Of a stretch of DNA of 64,000 nt, positions 25,388 through 33,432 are shown piece by piece. The translations under genes and the position numbers were made by a program. This DNA comes from Terrisporobacter mayombei (GTDB taxonomy: Bacteria; Bacillota; Clostridia; Peptostreptococcales; Peptostreptococcaceae), in assembly GCF_014333445.1 (NCBI RefSeq), contig NZ_JACRYU010000014.1:62001-126000 (forward strand). The letters are read 5' to 3'. The notes below the pieces were generated by a model that saw only the letters and a program-made list of their open reading frames with translations, ran no database searches and was not told where the DNA came from. Within the stretch, counting starts at the first letter, position 1. Each line of letters opens with the position of its first letter.

Positions 25388-26974
25388 CTATTTAGTCCAA
25401 TTTTTACTTATATTTATATCTACTTTACATGGTACAGATTTAACGAATTTGGCCATACCACATTCCATACTAACTTTTAGAATATTCAAAGCATCATTAG
25501 CTTCCTCTTCTGGTACTTCAATTACTATTTCATCATGTACAACTGAGCATAACATCCAATTTTTATTCCTAGACCTTAAAAATTCTATCAATGATTCTTT
25601 TAGTATATCTGCTCCTGTACCTTGAATACAGTAATTTAATTTTTGGTTAGGTTTTAATTTATTACACCATATCCTCCCTCCTAAACTTTTTATTTTCTGT
25701 GACCTTAGCAATATATCTTGTAATACATACACATCTTTATAAGCTTCAAAAAAATTCAATCTATACCTTGATGCTTCATATATGCTTATTTCTTCTCCAG
25801 TAGTTTTTCTTATTTGATTTTGAATACCAATCTCAGTTATTCCATAGACTATTCCAAAATTTAAGGATTTACCCATACGTCTTTCTAAATCAGTTATTTC
25901 ATTAATTGGTTTATTGAAAACTTTCGATGCAGTAATTGTATGCAGATCTTTGTCATTATTAAATACCTCTATCATGGTTTTGTCTCTCGATACCTCTGCT
26001 AATATTCTTAACTCAACTTGACTAAAATCGGCAATAACAAATGTTCTACCTTCCCTAGCTTTGAAATAAGGTTTCATTACTCTAGGAACACCTTGTAAAG
26101 CAGGTTTAGAACAAGACATTCTACCACTTATAGCTCCTATTTGCTTCCAATCTGGTCTTATAACCCCACAATTATCTAAATATTCAGATATTTTGTAGCC
26201 AAAAGTAGATATATTCTTTTGAAGTTTTCTATATTTACGTAATAATTTGACCTCGTCGTAATCATCTTCAAATCGTGCCAAAACTTCATCAGCAGTACTT
26301 TTTATAGGTATCCCATTTCTTTGAAAAGCTTTTATTATTTGTTGTGGTGATTCTAAATTTATGCTATTATCTCCAACTTTATCTTTAAATTCTTTTCCAA
26401 TGTCATTTACCTTTGATTCTAAGTTTTTAACCTCATTGCCCCAACCTTCCATATCTAGTCTTATACCATTTAATTTTAATTCAACCATAGCTGGAATAAC
26501 CTTCATTTCACGATTAAAAACCTCTATAAGATCTTTGGATACTATTTCATCATATAACAACTTATACAATTTGTAGGTATATTTTGAATCATCTAAACAA
26601 TATTGCTTATGAAATTCTGTTAATACATCTGATTTCCAATTCTCAGAGTTTTGTAGATTTTTATCTAAATCTACATTTAATAACTGTTTAGTAAGATATT
26701 TTAGACTAACCTCTTCATACTGTAATATTTGAGCCATTAACATTGTATCTACATAATTTGTTACATTGATACCATTATGGATTAACCAAGTAACATCAAA
26801 TATTGCATTATGAAATATTTTAGTAATACTATCATCCTCTAAAATATCTTTTAGGGATAAAATATCCTCATACGTATCTGAATACCCTCCATCACCATAA
26901 ATTGAAATTAGCTTAATATCACCTTTTCTAAAATTTAAATGATTAGTTTCAGTATCAACTGCTACACACTTCAT
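25388..26974 (-). CDS. Family A DNA polymerase with 3'-5' exonuclease
   Basis: 528 residues. The exonuclease domain (1-190) shows VAVDTETNHL (DxE at 7-9), HNAIFDVTWLI and a final YCLDDSKYTYKL. The polymerase domain has motif A VIADFSQVELRILAEVS, motif B RRMGKSLNFGIVYG and motif C VVHDEIVIEV. There is no 5' nuclease domain, as in phage and mobile-element PolA proteins, and it is shorter than cellular Pol I (about 880). It replicates the element. Strong AGGAGG before ATG. Confidence 0.95.
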   Translation of the reverse strand: MKCVAVDTETNHLNFRKGDIKLISIYGDGGYSDTYEDILSLKDILEDDSITKIFHNAIFDVTWLIHNGINVTNYVDTMLMAQILQYEEVSLKYLTKQLLNVDLDKNLQNSENWKSDVLTEFHKQYCLDDSKYTYKLYKLLYDEIVSKDLIEVFNREMKVIPAMVELKLNGIRLDMEGWGNEVKNLESKVNDIGKEFKDKVGDNSINLESPQQIIKAFQRNGIPIKSTADEVLARFEDDYDEVKLLRKYRKLQKNISTFGYKISEYLDNCGVIRPDWKQIGAISGRMSCSKPALQGVPRVMKPYFKAREGRTFVIADFSQVELRILAEVSRDKTMIEVFNNDKDLHTITASKVFNKPINEITDLERRMGKSLNFGIVYGITEIGIQNQIRKTTGEEISIYEASRYRLNFFEAYKDVYVLQDILLRSQKIKSLGGRIWCNKLKPNQKLNYCIQGTGADILKESLIEFLRSRNKNWMLCSVVHDEIVIEVPEEEANDALNILKVSMECGMAKFVKSVPCKVDINISKNWTK

Positions 26975-27124
26975 AGTAATCTCCTCCTGTATTTAATTTT
27001 CAATGTTCTAAGGTTTACCTATATCGATTTGACTTTATAGGTTTTTACTTTGTATATTTTTGAATTTTATCTTACTTATTTCTTACAAGACTAATTATAA
27101 TGTATAGATATATAAAGGTACATT

Positions 27125-27207
27125 GGGGAGATTTTTTTATTTTTCTCTCCCCCCCCTATCTTCATGACAGAATAAAGGATAGCTTCTTTATTAAGCTATC
27201 CTTTATT
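27125..27207 (-). terminator. Terminator after the 309-aa gene, plus second hairpin
   Basis: A perfect 15-bp inverted repeat AATAAAGGATAGCTT / AAGCTATCCTTTATT at 27171-27207 directly follows the stop at 27210. A second stem (GGGGAGA / TCTCCCC, 27125-27152) adjoins a run of eight C. Little else occupies 26975-27209, which must hold the polymerase promoter. Confidence 0.75.
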
Positions 27208-27209
27208 AG

Positions 27210-28139
27210 TTATAAGTTTGTAGAAATTTCTATTTCTCCGATTCTTTGATTGAAAGTAATGTCTTTAAGTAAACTTTTTATATATTCTTCATTGTAATCA
27301 GTAAAATCTGTATTATGCCATGTTGTACATTCTTTATTCTTACTATATTCCTTAATTGCTTCTGTAATATTATTTAATGCATCATTTGCATCTTGATTAT
27401 CACTGTTAAATCCATCTGATACTTTATTTATACTAATCTCTTCCACTATTCTAATTATTTCATCAAGCTCCTGACCTAGTTTTTTAATCTTATCTTTATA
27501 CATTAATAGTAATATGACACTTTCTTTTTGACTAATTAATCTAAGTGCTCTTCTTTCTTCATTAAATTCATAATCATTTATATCCCTTGATTTTTCTCCT
27601 CTTAAATTATTAAATATTGGCTCTAACATTTTACTAGTTTCTCTATGTAAAGTTTCGCTTATCTTAGAAAAAAAATATTGATTCTTTGTAAATAATATAT
27701 TCATAATATTAGTCAATTCTTGATAATCATTTTTATATTCATTAATTAACATAAAGCTCATTTCCATAAATGCATTATCTTTTGCAATCTTTATTTGTTC
27801 ATTTATACTTTCTGATTCTAGTTTATTAACTTTCTTTTTATCTCTTTCTAATTTCTCTAATGATTTTATACTTTTCGTATTTTTATAATTTTTAATCCAA
27901 TACTTAAACATAACTTTTTCTCTTTGTGGTATATGATATTCTATACTTACATCACTACATCCACTAATTTTTATTTCTTCTTTATATTCATTAATATCTA
28001 ATCCTAATAATTCTATCACCTTATTAAATTGCTCTCTTTTACTTCTTTGATAATCTTTTATTTTAGATTTTGGTAGAGGATTCTCCTCATGATACATTTC
28101 TTTTGCAATCATATTTAATGATACATAATCTACAGTCAT
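27210..28139 (-). CDS. Unknown element protein, helical, 309 aa
   Basis: Soluble, charged, mostly helical. A coiled-coil-prone basic region (KSLEKLERDKKKVNKLESESINEQIK) at about 90-120 and a second helical part (ESVILLLMYKDKIKKLGQELDEIIRIVEEIS). The N-terminus DYVSLNMIAKEMYHEENPLPKSKIKDYQRS could hold an HTH. I do not recognise the family. It stands alone between two terminators, upstream of the polymerase. GGGAGTG before ATG. Confidence 0.6.
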   Translation of the reverse strand: MTVDYVSLNMIAKEMYHEENPLPKSKIKDYQRSKREQFNKVIELLGLDINEYKEEIKISGCSDVSIEYHIPQREKVMFKYWIKNYKNTKSIKSLEKLERDKKKVNKLESESINEQIKIAKDNAFMEMSFMLINEYKNDYQELTNIMNILFTKNQYFFSKISETLHRETSKMLEPIFNNLRGEKSRDINDYEFNEERRALRLISQKESVILLLMYKDKIKKLGQELDEIIRIVEEISINKVSDGFNSDNQDANDALNNITEAIKEYSKNKECTTWHNTDFTDYNEEYIKSLLKDITFNQRIGEIEISTNL

Positions 28140-28287
28140 ATATTCACTCCCTTTTATTTTTATTGGTTTTATAATAATTTTATAAATTTAATAATTAAAA
28201 TTAATTGCAAATAATTATTTATAATTAGTTTTAATTACTAGATTTAAATATTATAAATTTTTACTATCCTCTTATACTATACAAAAA

Positions 28288-28314
28288 AAAATAGAGTTTT
28301 AAAAACCCTATTAT
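28288..28314 (-). terminator. Terminator after the 196-aa gene
   Basis: AATAGGGTTTT / AAAACTCTATT stem with T-run, 17 nt after the stop. Confidence 0.6.
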
Positions 28315-28330
28315 TAACTAATAACACTTC

Positions 28331-28921
28331 TTAAATACTTGCGTATACATACTCTTTATCATCACTAAATGTAAAACAGTAGTCTGGATCTATATCTAAT
28401 ATATCCTCTATTTCAGTATTATATATCATCTCATTTATCAATTCATCTTTACTTGTTCCTTCTAACCAGAAATCAATAATCTGCTCTTTATCAAATAACC
28501 TATCAATATCATAGCTTGAATCAAGCATATCATCTAGCTTATCCTTAGTATAATCCTTTAAATCTTTACTATTACTATATATTAAATATTCATCTACTTC
28601 TGTATATCCATTTTTCCATAAATCCATATAATAAGCTTCACATGCTCTTATATTCATTTCTTCAATATGCCAGTTACACCAAGCAAAGAATGTTATCTCA
28701 TTTATGCCTATCTCATTACTATTATAGTATTGAATTACTTCTTCTAACTTATCCTTTTCACTTAGTAAGTACTCCTTTAAATTACTATCTTTCATATCTA
28801 AATAAATACTCTCAATTATCTGTATAGTTCTAGTGTCCATATTATTATATTTATGTATTAAATCTTGTAACTCTTTAAAAAATAATTTATTAATAACTTC
28901 ACTTTTATTTGTAATCATCAT
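28331..28921 (-). CDS. Unknown acidic protein, 196 aa
   Basis: Strongly acidic, especially the last 70 residues (DYTKDKLDDMLDSSYDIDRL and the stretch ending DIDPDYCFTFSDDKEY), with several Trp (FAWCNWHIEE, YYMDLWKNGY). High negative charge is common in phage-borne DNA mimics that block restriction or other defence systems, but nothing specific supports that here. AGGAGGG before ATG; two further small genes of unknown function lie upstream. Confidence 0.6.
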   Translation of the reverse strand: MMITNKSEVINKLFFKELQDLIHKYNNMDTRTIQIIESIYLDMKDSNLKEYLLSEKDKLEEVIQYYNSNEIGINEITFFAWCNWHIEEMNIRACEAYYMDLWKNGYTEVDEYLIYSNSKDLKDYTKDKLDDMLDSSYDIDRLFDKEQIIDFWLEGTSKDELINEMIYNTEIEDILDIDPDYCFTFSDDKEYVYASI

Positions 28922-28956
28922 ATTATACCCTCCTAAATTTATCGGAACATAGAAAA

Positions 28957-28996
28957 ATCCCTAACTGTACTAACTACAACTAAGGATCTTTTAATC
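28957..28996 (-). terminator. Hairpin after the 100-aa gene
   Basis: CCTTAGTTGTA / TACAGTTAGGG stem, paired with G-U help, followed by ATTTTT. Confidence 0.45.
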
Positions 28997-29015
28997 TTAT
29001 ATACTCTTTTCCTAA

Positions 29016-29318
29016 TTAAACTATAAAGCCTTTAAGTTGCTTCTTAAATTCATCATCTAATATCCCTGATGTAACTCCTAATGCAATTAAATCTATCAGC
29101 TTTTCTTGAGTTATATCAACAGGTCTAGGTATTAATTTGCGATTTCTGTCATTACAATCAAGGTAAAGACATAGTCTTATTTCATATCGATTTAATGCTT
29201 TTATATATATTTTTTCAAGTGTAAACAATTCATCGCCATCTTTTAATTCAACACTTCTTATTATCTTGCAATATCGTGTTTCTTTTTCAAATAACTCTTC
29301 TTTTATCTTCTTAGCCAT
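29016..29318 (-). CDS. Unknown protein, 100 aa
   Basis: GGAGG 8 nt before ATG. A basic N-terminus (MAKKIKEELFEKE) is followed by beta strands (YCKIIRSVELKDGDELFTLEKIYIKALNRYEIRLCLYL) and a helical end (EKLIDLIALGVTSGILDDEFKKQLKGFIV). No family is recognised. It lies in a run of small single-gene units, each with its own terminator, in the middle of the element. Confidence 0.55.
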   Translation of the reverse strand: MAKKIKEELFEKETRYCKIIRSVELKDGDELFTLEKIYIKALNRYEIRLCLYLDCNDRNRKLIPRPVDITQEKLIDLIALGVTSGILDDEFKKQLKGFIV

Positions 29319-29377
29319 CTTCTTACCTCCATATCTTCTTAGGTAATTTATATATCAACAAATTACTAATTTTCGTA

Positions 29378-29686
29378 TCAATATTCCTCAGCTAATAACA
29401 TCGTACTATGTGTATTATCATCAATTACAAATATCTTTTCACTATCACAAGGCTCACTAGTATTAACTATCCAAATTTTCTTATATTCTGGCACTTCCTG
29501 TGAATGAATTATTCTTACTTTATTTTCTATTTCATCAACTACCACTATATTAAATATTTGTAAATAATCTACTTCCTCAACTGTATCTTTTAATTCTTCT
29601 ATTAATTGCCACATAAATATTTGTAAATCCAAGGGTATTTTATTTTCTACACCTCTAGTTATATATCTACTTCCATTATCAAACAT
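29378..29686 (-). CDS. Unknown protein, 102 aa
   Basis: AGGAGG 7 nt before ATG. A mostly beta-type sequence (LQIFNIVVVDEIENKVRIIHSQEVPEYKKIWIVNTSEPCDSEKIFVIDD) after a short helix (QIFMWQLIEELKDTVEE). Acidic overall. No family is recognised; 59 nt upstream of the 100-aa gene, so the two may be cotranscribed. Confidence 0.55.
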   Translation of the reverse strand: MFDNGSRYITRGVENKIPLDLQIFMWQLIEELKDTVEEVDYLQIFNIVVVDEIENKVRIIHSQEVPEYKKIWIVNTSEPCDSEKIFVIDDNTHSTMLLAEEY

Positions 29687-29728
29687 ATTTTAACCTCCTA
29701 AAAATTAATCATTTTAATCATAAAATTA

Positions 29729-29761
29729 AAAAGCTATCCACACTTATTTGTGAATAGCTTT
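29729..29761 (-). terminator. Terminator after the tiny membrane genes
   Basis: AAAGCTATTCACA / TGTGGATAGCTTT-type stem with T-rich end, immediately after the 33-aa reading frame. Confidence 0.65.
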
Positions 29762-29766
29762 CTATA

Positions 29767-29868
29767 TTATATTTGTATCATCATTGAGTTTGTGGATAAT
29801 ATACTTTCTTGATTTACAACTACTGCTATACCAACTCCAGCAACAACTCCTAATAAAAACCATTGCAT
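29767..29868 (-). CDS. 33-aa membrane peptide
   Basis: GGAGG 7 nt before ATG. MQWFLLGVVAGVGIAVVVNQ followed by ESILSTNSMMIQI: one glycine-rich membrane helix and a short polar tail. It follows a second tiny membrane gene by 13 nt and ends at a terminator. Possible roles are holin-like, small toxin or membrane anchor; sequence does not decide. Confidence 0.55.
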   Translation of the reverse strand: MQWFLLGVVAGVGIAVVVNQESILSTNSMMIQI

Positions 29869-29881
29869 AATTTATCCTCCT

Positions 29882-29968
29882 CTACTTTATTTTTTCTTTT
29901 GCCCATAAATAAGCTCCTATACCTGCTTGTAATCCTAATATAAATAAGTCTATCGGTGTTATTATCAT
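29882..29968 (-). CDS. 28-aa membrane peptide
   Basis: A perfect AGGAGGTG directly before ATG. MIITPIDLFILGLQAGIGAY then LWAKEKIK: one membrane helix and a basic end. Paired with the 33-aa peptide in one short operon between two terminators. A ribosome binding site this strong on a 28-codon gene argues for real expression. Confidence 0.55.
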   Translation of the reverse strand: MIITPIDLFILGLQAGIGAYLWAKEKIK

Positions 29969-30028
29969 CACCTCCTTTATTTATTAAATAAATTCGGATT
30001 CTTTATTGAATATTTTTTTAACTAAAAA

Positions 30029-30057
30029 AGGATATTGCAGTGACTACAATATCCCTT
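30029..30057 (-). terminator. Terminator after the split coiled-coil gene
   Basis: AAGGGATATTG / CAATATCCTTT stem and T-rich end, about 63 nt after the stop at 30120. Confidence 0.65.
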
Positions 30058-30119
30058 AAAATAACTATTTAAAATATTTGCTTGAGCTATTATTCATTTC
30101 TATTATATCTATTTGATCT

Positions 30120-31871
30120 CTAATTTATTACATTGTCTCTAAAGTTTTTTGCTTTCTTACTTTCATTATAATCCTTTACAGATTCAATAAGATTAAATAT
30201 AAAAATATAAGCTATAAAAGCTACAATAACTTTTCCAATTAAACCAAATCCACTGAAACAAGCTAATGCTACAATTAAAAACAACGGACTCCAAAGTATA
30301 TACTTTCTCACTGTTTCTTTTCTCGAATCATATAAATTGACTTTACGTTCATGACTTTTCTTTATGCTTTCCCTTATCTCATTTATTTGAGTTATATATA
30401 TTTCTTTTATTTCTGTCTGTATCTCATTTTCAACCTTCTCAAACAATTGAGTTAGTTCTACTTCTTTATGCCAGGATTCTATTAATTCTTGCTCTCTTCT
30501 TGCTACATCTGCTTCATCAATTGTATCAAAAATTATCTTCTTTGTCTTTTTATCATTTATTTTATATTTATATTTCTCAAGTGGTTTTATATATATAGTT
30601 CTTTTCTCTAATTCAATCTTATTTATCTTACTTTCTAATCCATCTAAATATGGATTTACTATTTTCTCTTCTAAATCTAAACTTTTTAAAGCTTCTAATC
30701 CTAATTTAAGACTTTCCAAGTCTTCATTATCTATATTAGATGTTATAGATTCTATTTTTTCAACTTCTTGTCTAGCTTTTAATGCTTCTTCTCTAGTATC
30801 AAATAATATCTCATTTACAGTTCTAAATTGTATATCATACTCTTCTAACTTCTTATCTAATTTATCTATACACTTTTGATTTTTAGGAAGCCCTAATCTC
30901 TCTATTTCATTGATAATAAGTTCTTTACTTTCCTTAGTTTTTTCTTCATTTTCTGTACTTAGCTTTTTAAATTTTTCATCTAATACTTTTTCTTTATATT
31001 TGTATACATCACATCCGAAGTATTCAGCTATTGTTTGTACCTCATTATTACTATCTCCAAATTCTTGTATCATATATTGATATATACTTTCACTATATGG
31101 ATATATTTCTACTATTTTAGCTAACTCTTCAATTTTATATTCACCATCTGTATTAGAGTTTACTAATTTTTGTAATCTTCTTGCCACTAAATCAACGCCA
31201 TATTGTGACACTCCCATTATCTCATTACCCGTTGTATCTTTTATATATTGTGCTACTGCTAGATGAAGATTGCATATAGCATCATGTAATTCTGTTGCTA
31301 GATTATCTAAAGTAGATTTCTCTCTAAACAACTTAGACTTCTTCCTATTAGCCATCATACCTGATACCATTTTTCCAGCTACATTAAAAGTAGAGTGTAT
31401 AGCTCCTGATGCCATATTCATAGCCCCTGCCTGTACAGCTCCAGTTACAGCACCTTTTATACCAAAGCCACCACCTTGCCATCTTCCTCTTGTTTCTTTT
31501 CTGTATTTTCTATAAGCATCTTTTTCAGATTACTTAAGAACTATATCCATATATTTTTCACAAATCACATTGTAGGCTTCTTGCCAGTCTAATAAATAGT
31601 TAAGATAGTAGTGTTCTATAAAATTACTTTCACTAATTCTTCTAAAGTCTATATCATCACTTTTCATTACAACATTTTCTATTATTTTGTTTCCTTGGTC
31701 AAAAGCATTTTGTATGACATCCTCAATATTTTTATTCTCTTCTATATATATGTTTCTAAATTCCTTTTCTGCTTCAATAGCTATTTTCTTGTATTTAACT
31801 TTTAGTTCATTATATCTTACTATAGCTTCTGGTATTATTATTTTAGTCCCCTGAAATTTAAATTGCTTCAA
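30120..31871 (-). pseudogene. 582-codon coiled-coil membrane protein broken by one in-frame TAA
   Basis: The 5' part (31871-31530, TTG start after AGGAGG) encodes 113 residues and stops with TAA at 31532-31530. The same frame continues without any start for 36 codons (DAYRKYRKETRGRWQGGGFG, then a Gly/Ala-rich stretch) and runs on to 30120. The full protein has an N-terminal helical domain, a Gly-rich segment, long coiled coils (about 270-500) and two C-terminal membrane helices with an intervening loop (ILWSPLFLIVALACF, IVAFIAYIFIFNL). An ATG at 31421 lacks a binding site. Nonsense mutation or sequencing error are the likeliest causes; readthrough is possible. Confidence 0.75.
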
Positions 31872-31926
31872 TATCTTCTCCTCCTATTAAAACATATATT
31901 TTTCTACAGATATAAAGTAATTAATA

Positions 31927-32190
31927 TTATTTATCTTGTAATTTCATTTTCTTTATTAAGTGCTTTACCCATCCCTCAGTATAAGATAAATCCCTACACA
32001 TTTCCTTTATAGTTTTAGTTTTATAATTCTTCCTTATATATTTTTCTATATATTCATTTGAGTATAGCTTCATTGGAAAGGTAACTTGTTGACCTTTATA
32101 GTTTTCATATATAATTTTCACAGCATCTTCGCCTAAAACCTCTAACATATCAGCGTATATACCTTTATAATCTTCACTATTTTTGCTCAT
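31927..32190 (-). CDS. Mor-like transcription activator of the element
   Basis: 87 residues from the ATG at 32190, which lies 6 nt after AAAGGAGG (a TTG two codons earlier is less likely). IYADMLEVLGEDAVKIIYENYKGQQVTFP and then YIRKNYKTKTIKEMCRDLSYTEGWVKHLI match the Mor/C domain: a dimerising helix-strand part followed by a helix-turn-helix. In phage Mu, Mor turns on middle genes; here it probably activates an operon of the element. Confidence 0.75.
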   Translation of the reverse strand: MSKNSEDYKGIYADMLEVLGEDAVKIIYENYKGQQVTFPMKLYSNEYIEKYIRKNYKTKTIKEMCRDLSYTEGWVKHLIKKMKLQDK

Positions 32191-32306
32191 ACACAACCTC
32201 CTTTCTCCGTTATATAATAATAACTTTTTTCAAAAAAGGTTTCATTTAGATTATCTATTGTAAAATCTAATGTATTTTTTATCTTAATCTAAATCTTCGC
32301 AAGTAA

Positions 32307-32345
32307 AAAATAAGCATCAATACCTGTAAGTATCAATGCTTATTT
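32307..32345 (-). terminator. Terminator after the 112-aa gene (copy of that at 16661)
   Basis: AAGCATTGATACTTACAGGT / ATTGATGCTT hairpin with T-run, overlapping the stop codon of the gene at 32340. Confidence 0.8.
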
Positions 32346-32678
32346 TAATAATTCATCTGTTATTTTATTTTTTGTAATTACCATTACATTATAATCTGAT
32401 GATGTAATGTATAATGTTGAGTTATATACATCTCCATTTTCAGTAGTGCATATTTCATCACTATATTCTTCTACTAAACCTTGTAATATACTATTTTTTA
32501 ATGATTTTAGTTCATCTAAAGACCTAATTAACTCTATATAACCTCCTAAATCTTTGTCAACATTTCTTTCAGATCCGTAGTTGTCATTTAATATCCTTAT
32601 AGCTTCATTAACACTATCAACAACCTCCTTTGGATAACCTTTTAATAGATTTAATTGCCCCTCTTTCCAAATCTTCAT
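32340..32678 (-). CDS. Unknown protein, 112 aa
   Basis: AAGGAGG before ATG. A helical N-terminal part (WKEGQLNLLKGYPKEVVDSVNEAIRILNDNYG, LGGYIELIRSLDELKSLKNSILQGLVEEY) and a beta-type end (NSTLYITSSDYNVMVITKNKI). No family is recognised. Its 3' end shares the 45-bp repeat with the truncated methylase at 16.7 kb, so a relative of this gene once stood there. Confidence 0.55.
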   Translation of the reverse strand: MKIWKEGQLNLLKGYPKEVVDSVNEAIRILNDNYGSERNVDKDLGGYIELIRSLDELKSLKNSILQGLVEEYSDEICTTENGDVYNSTLYITSSDYNVMVITKNKITDELLK

Positions 32679-32703
32679 TTTTTATTCCTCCTTAAATTTA
32701 GGC

Positions 32704-32746
32704 ATAAAAATAGAGATGTCAGTATTTCTACTAACATCTCTTTTTA
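32704..32746 (-). terminator. Terminator after the 122-aa gene
   Basis: AAAGAGATGT / ACATCTCTATTTTT-type stem and T-run, downstream of the gene at 32911. The 160 nt between them show nothing else. Confidence 0.6.
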
Positions 32747-32910
32747 TTAGTTTTATATCCTATCTATTGAATAGATATCATAAATATAATATATATTCAT
32801 AATATTATTTATTACGTTTTGTTTATTAACTTATATCTAAATCAATTATTCCTTATACCATTCTAATTAAATTTTTAATTAGAAATCTATAATCACCTGT
32901 AAATCTACTT

Positions 32911-33279
32911 TTATTCACATACTATTATATCAACATTTGATAAATTAAAATTACAAGAATCTTCAACCAATTCAGAAATAATATTTTCTAAATAATATAC
33001 ATCTTTATTTAGAAAATCATATTTAAAATCAACACTAATAATCCTTACATTATTAATTATAAGAAAAATAAAGTCATTTTCTACCTTAACTTCAATTTTT
33101 AAATACCCTTCATTTGAAGTAGTCAGTACATTTAAAAGTTGCTTTAAAACAGCATCTATAGCCATATTTTTATAAGCCAAATCAAAACCACTATTACAAT
33201 TACTACAATAACTATATGTAGAATTTGTATTAGATAATAAATTTTCAAAGTTTGTGCTTTCATAGTAGTTGCAAGTCAT
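32911..33279 (-). CDS. Unknown Cys-containing protein, 122 aa
   Basis: GAGGGAG before ATG. The N-terminus has TYSYCSNCNSG (CxxC), then a helix (AIDAVLKQLLNVL) and several strands. No family is recognised; a small zinc or redox site is possible. It has its own promoter with a Spo0A-like box, and it follows the sensor kinase in the direction of transcription. Confidence 0.55.
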   Translation of the reverse strand: MTCNYYESTNFENLLSNTNSTYSYCSNCNSGFDLAYKNMAIDAVLKQLLNVLTTSNEGYLKIEVKVENDFIFLIINNVRIISVDFKYDFLNKDVYYLENIISELVEDSCNFNLSNVDIIVCE

Positions 33280-33321
33280 TTCTAATCTCCCTCATTAATT
33301 ATATTATCACTCGACTTCTGC

Positions 33322-33356
33322 ATTATAACATCTTTGTTTTGTTTTATTTTGTCGAA
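33322..33356 (-). promoter_or_regulatory. Promoter with Spo0A box before the 122-aa gene
   Basis: -10 TATAAT (33322-33327). TTCGACAA (33349-33356), an exact Spo0A box, overlaps the -35 position, and no good -35 hexamer is present. This arrangement is typical of Spo0A-activated sigma-A promoters. Confidence 0.55.
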
Positions 33357-33432
33357 ACTTGTACTTTTTATCAAATCCCATTATTTACATACTTATAATA
33401 AAATCACTACATATAGTATTTTCATAAACTAA

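Noticed and set aside
27146..27157. Run of eight C considered as a phase-variation tract
   Set aside because: It lies in a non-coding gap, not in a reading frame or between promoter elements that I could identify.
29767..29968. Tiny genes considered as RiPP or bacteriocin precursors
   Set aside because: No leader-core cleavage motif, and no modification, peptidase or export gene nearby. They look like plain membrane helices.
30120..31871. In-frame stop considered as selenocysteine or programmed recoding
   Set aside because: The codon is TAA, not TGA, and no SECIS-like hairpin follows. A simple nonsense change is likelier.
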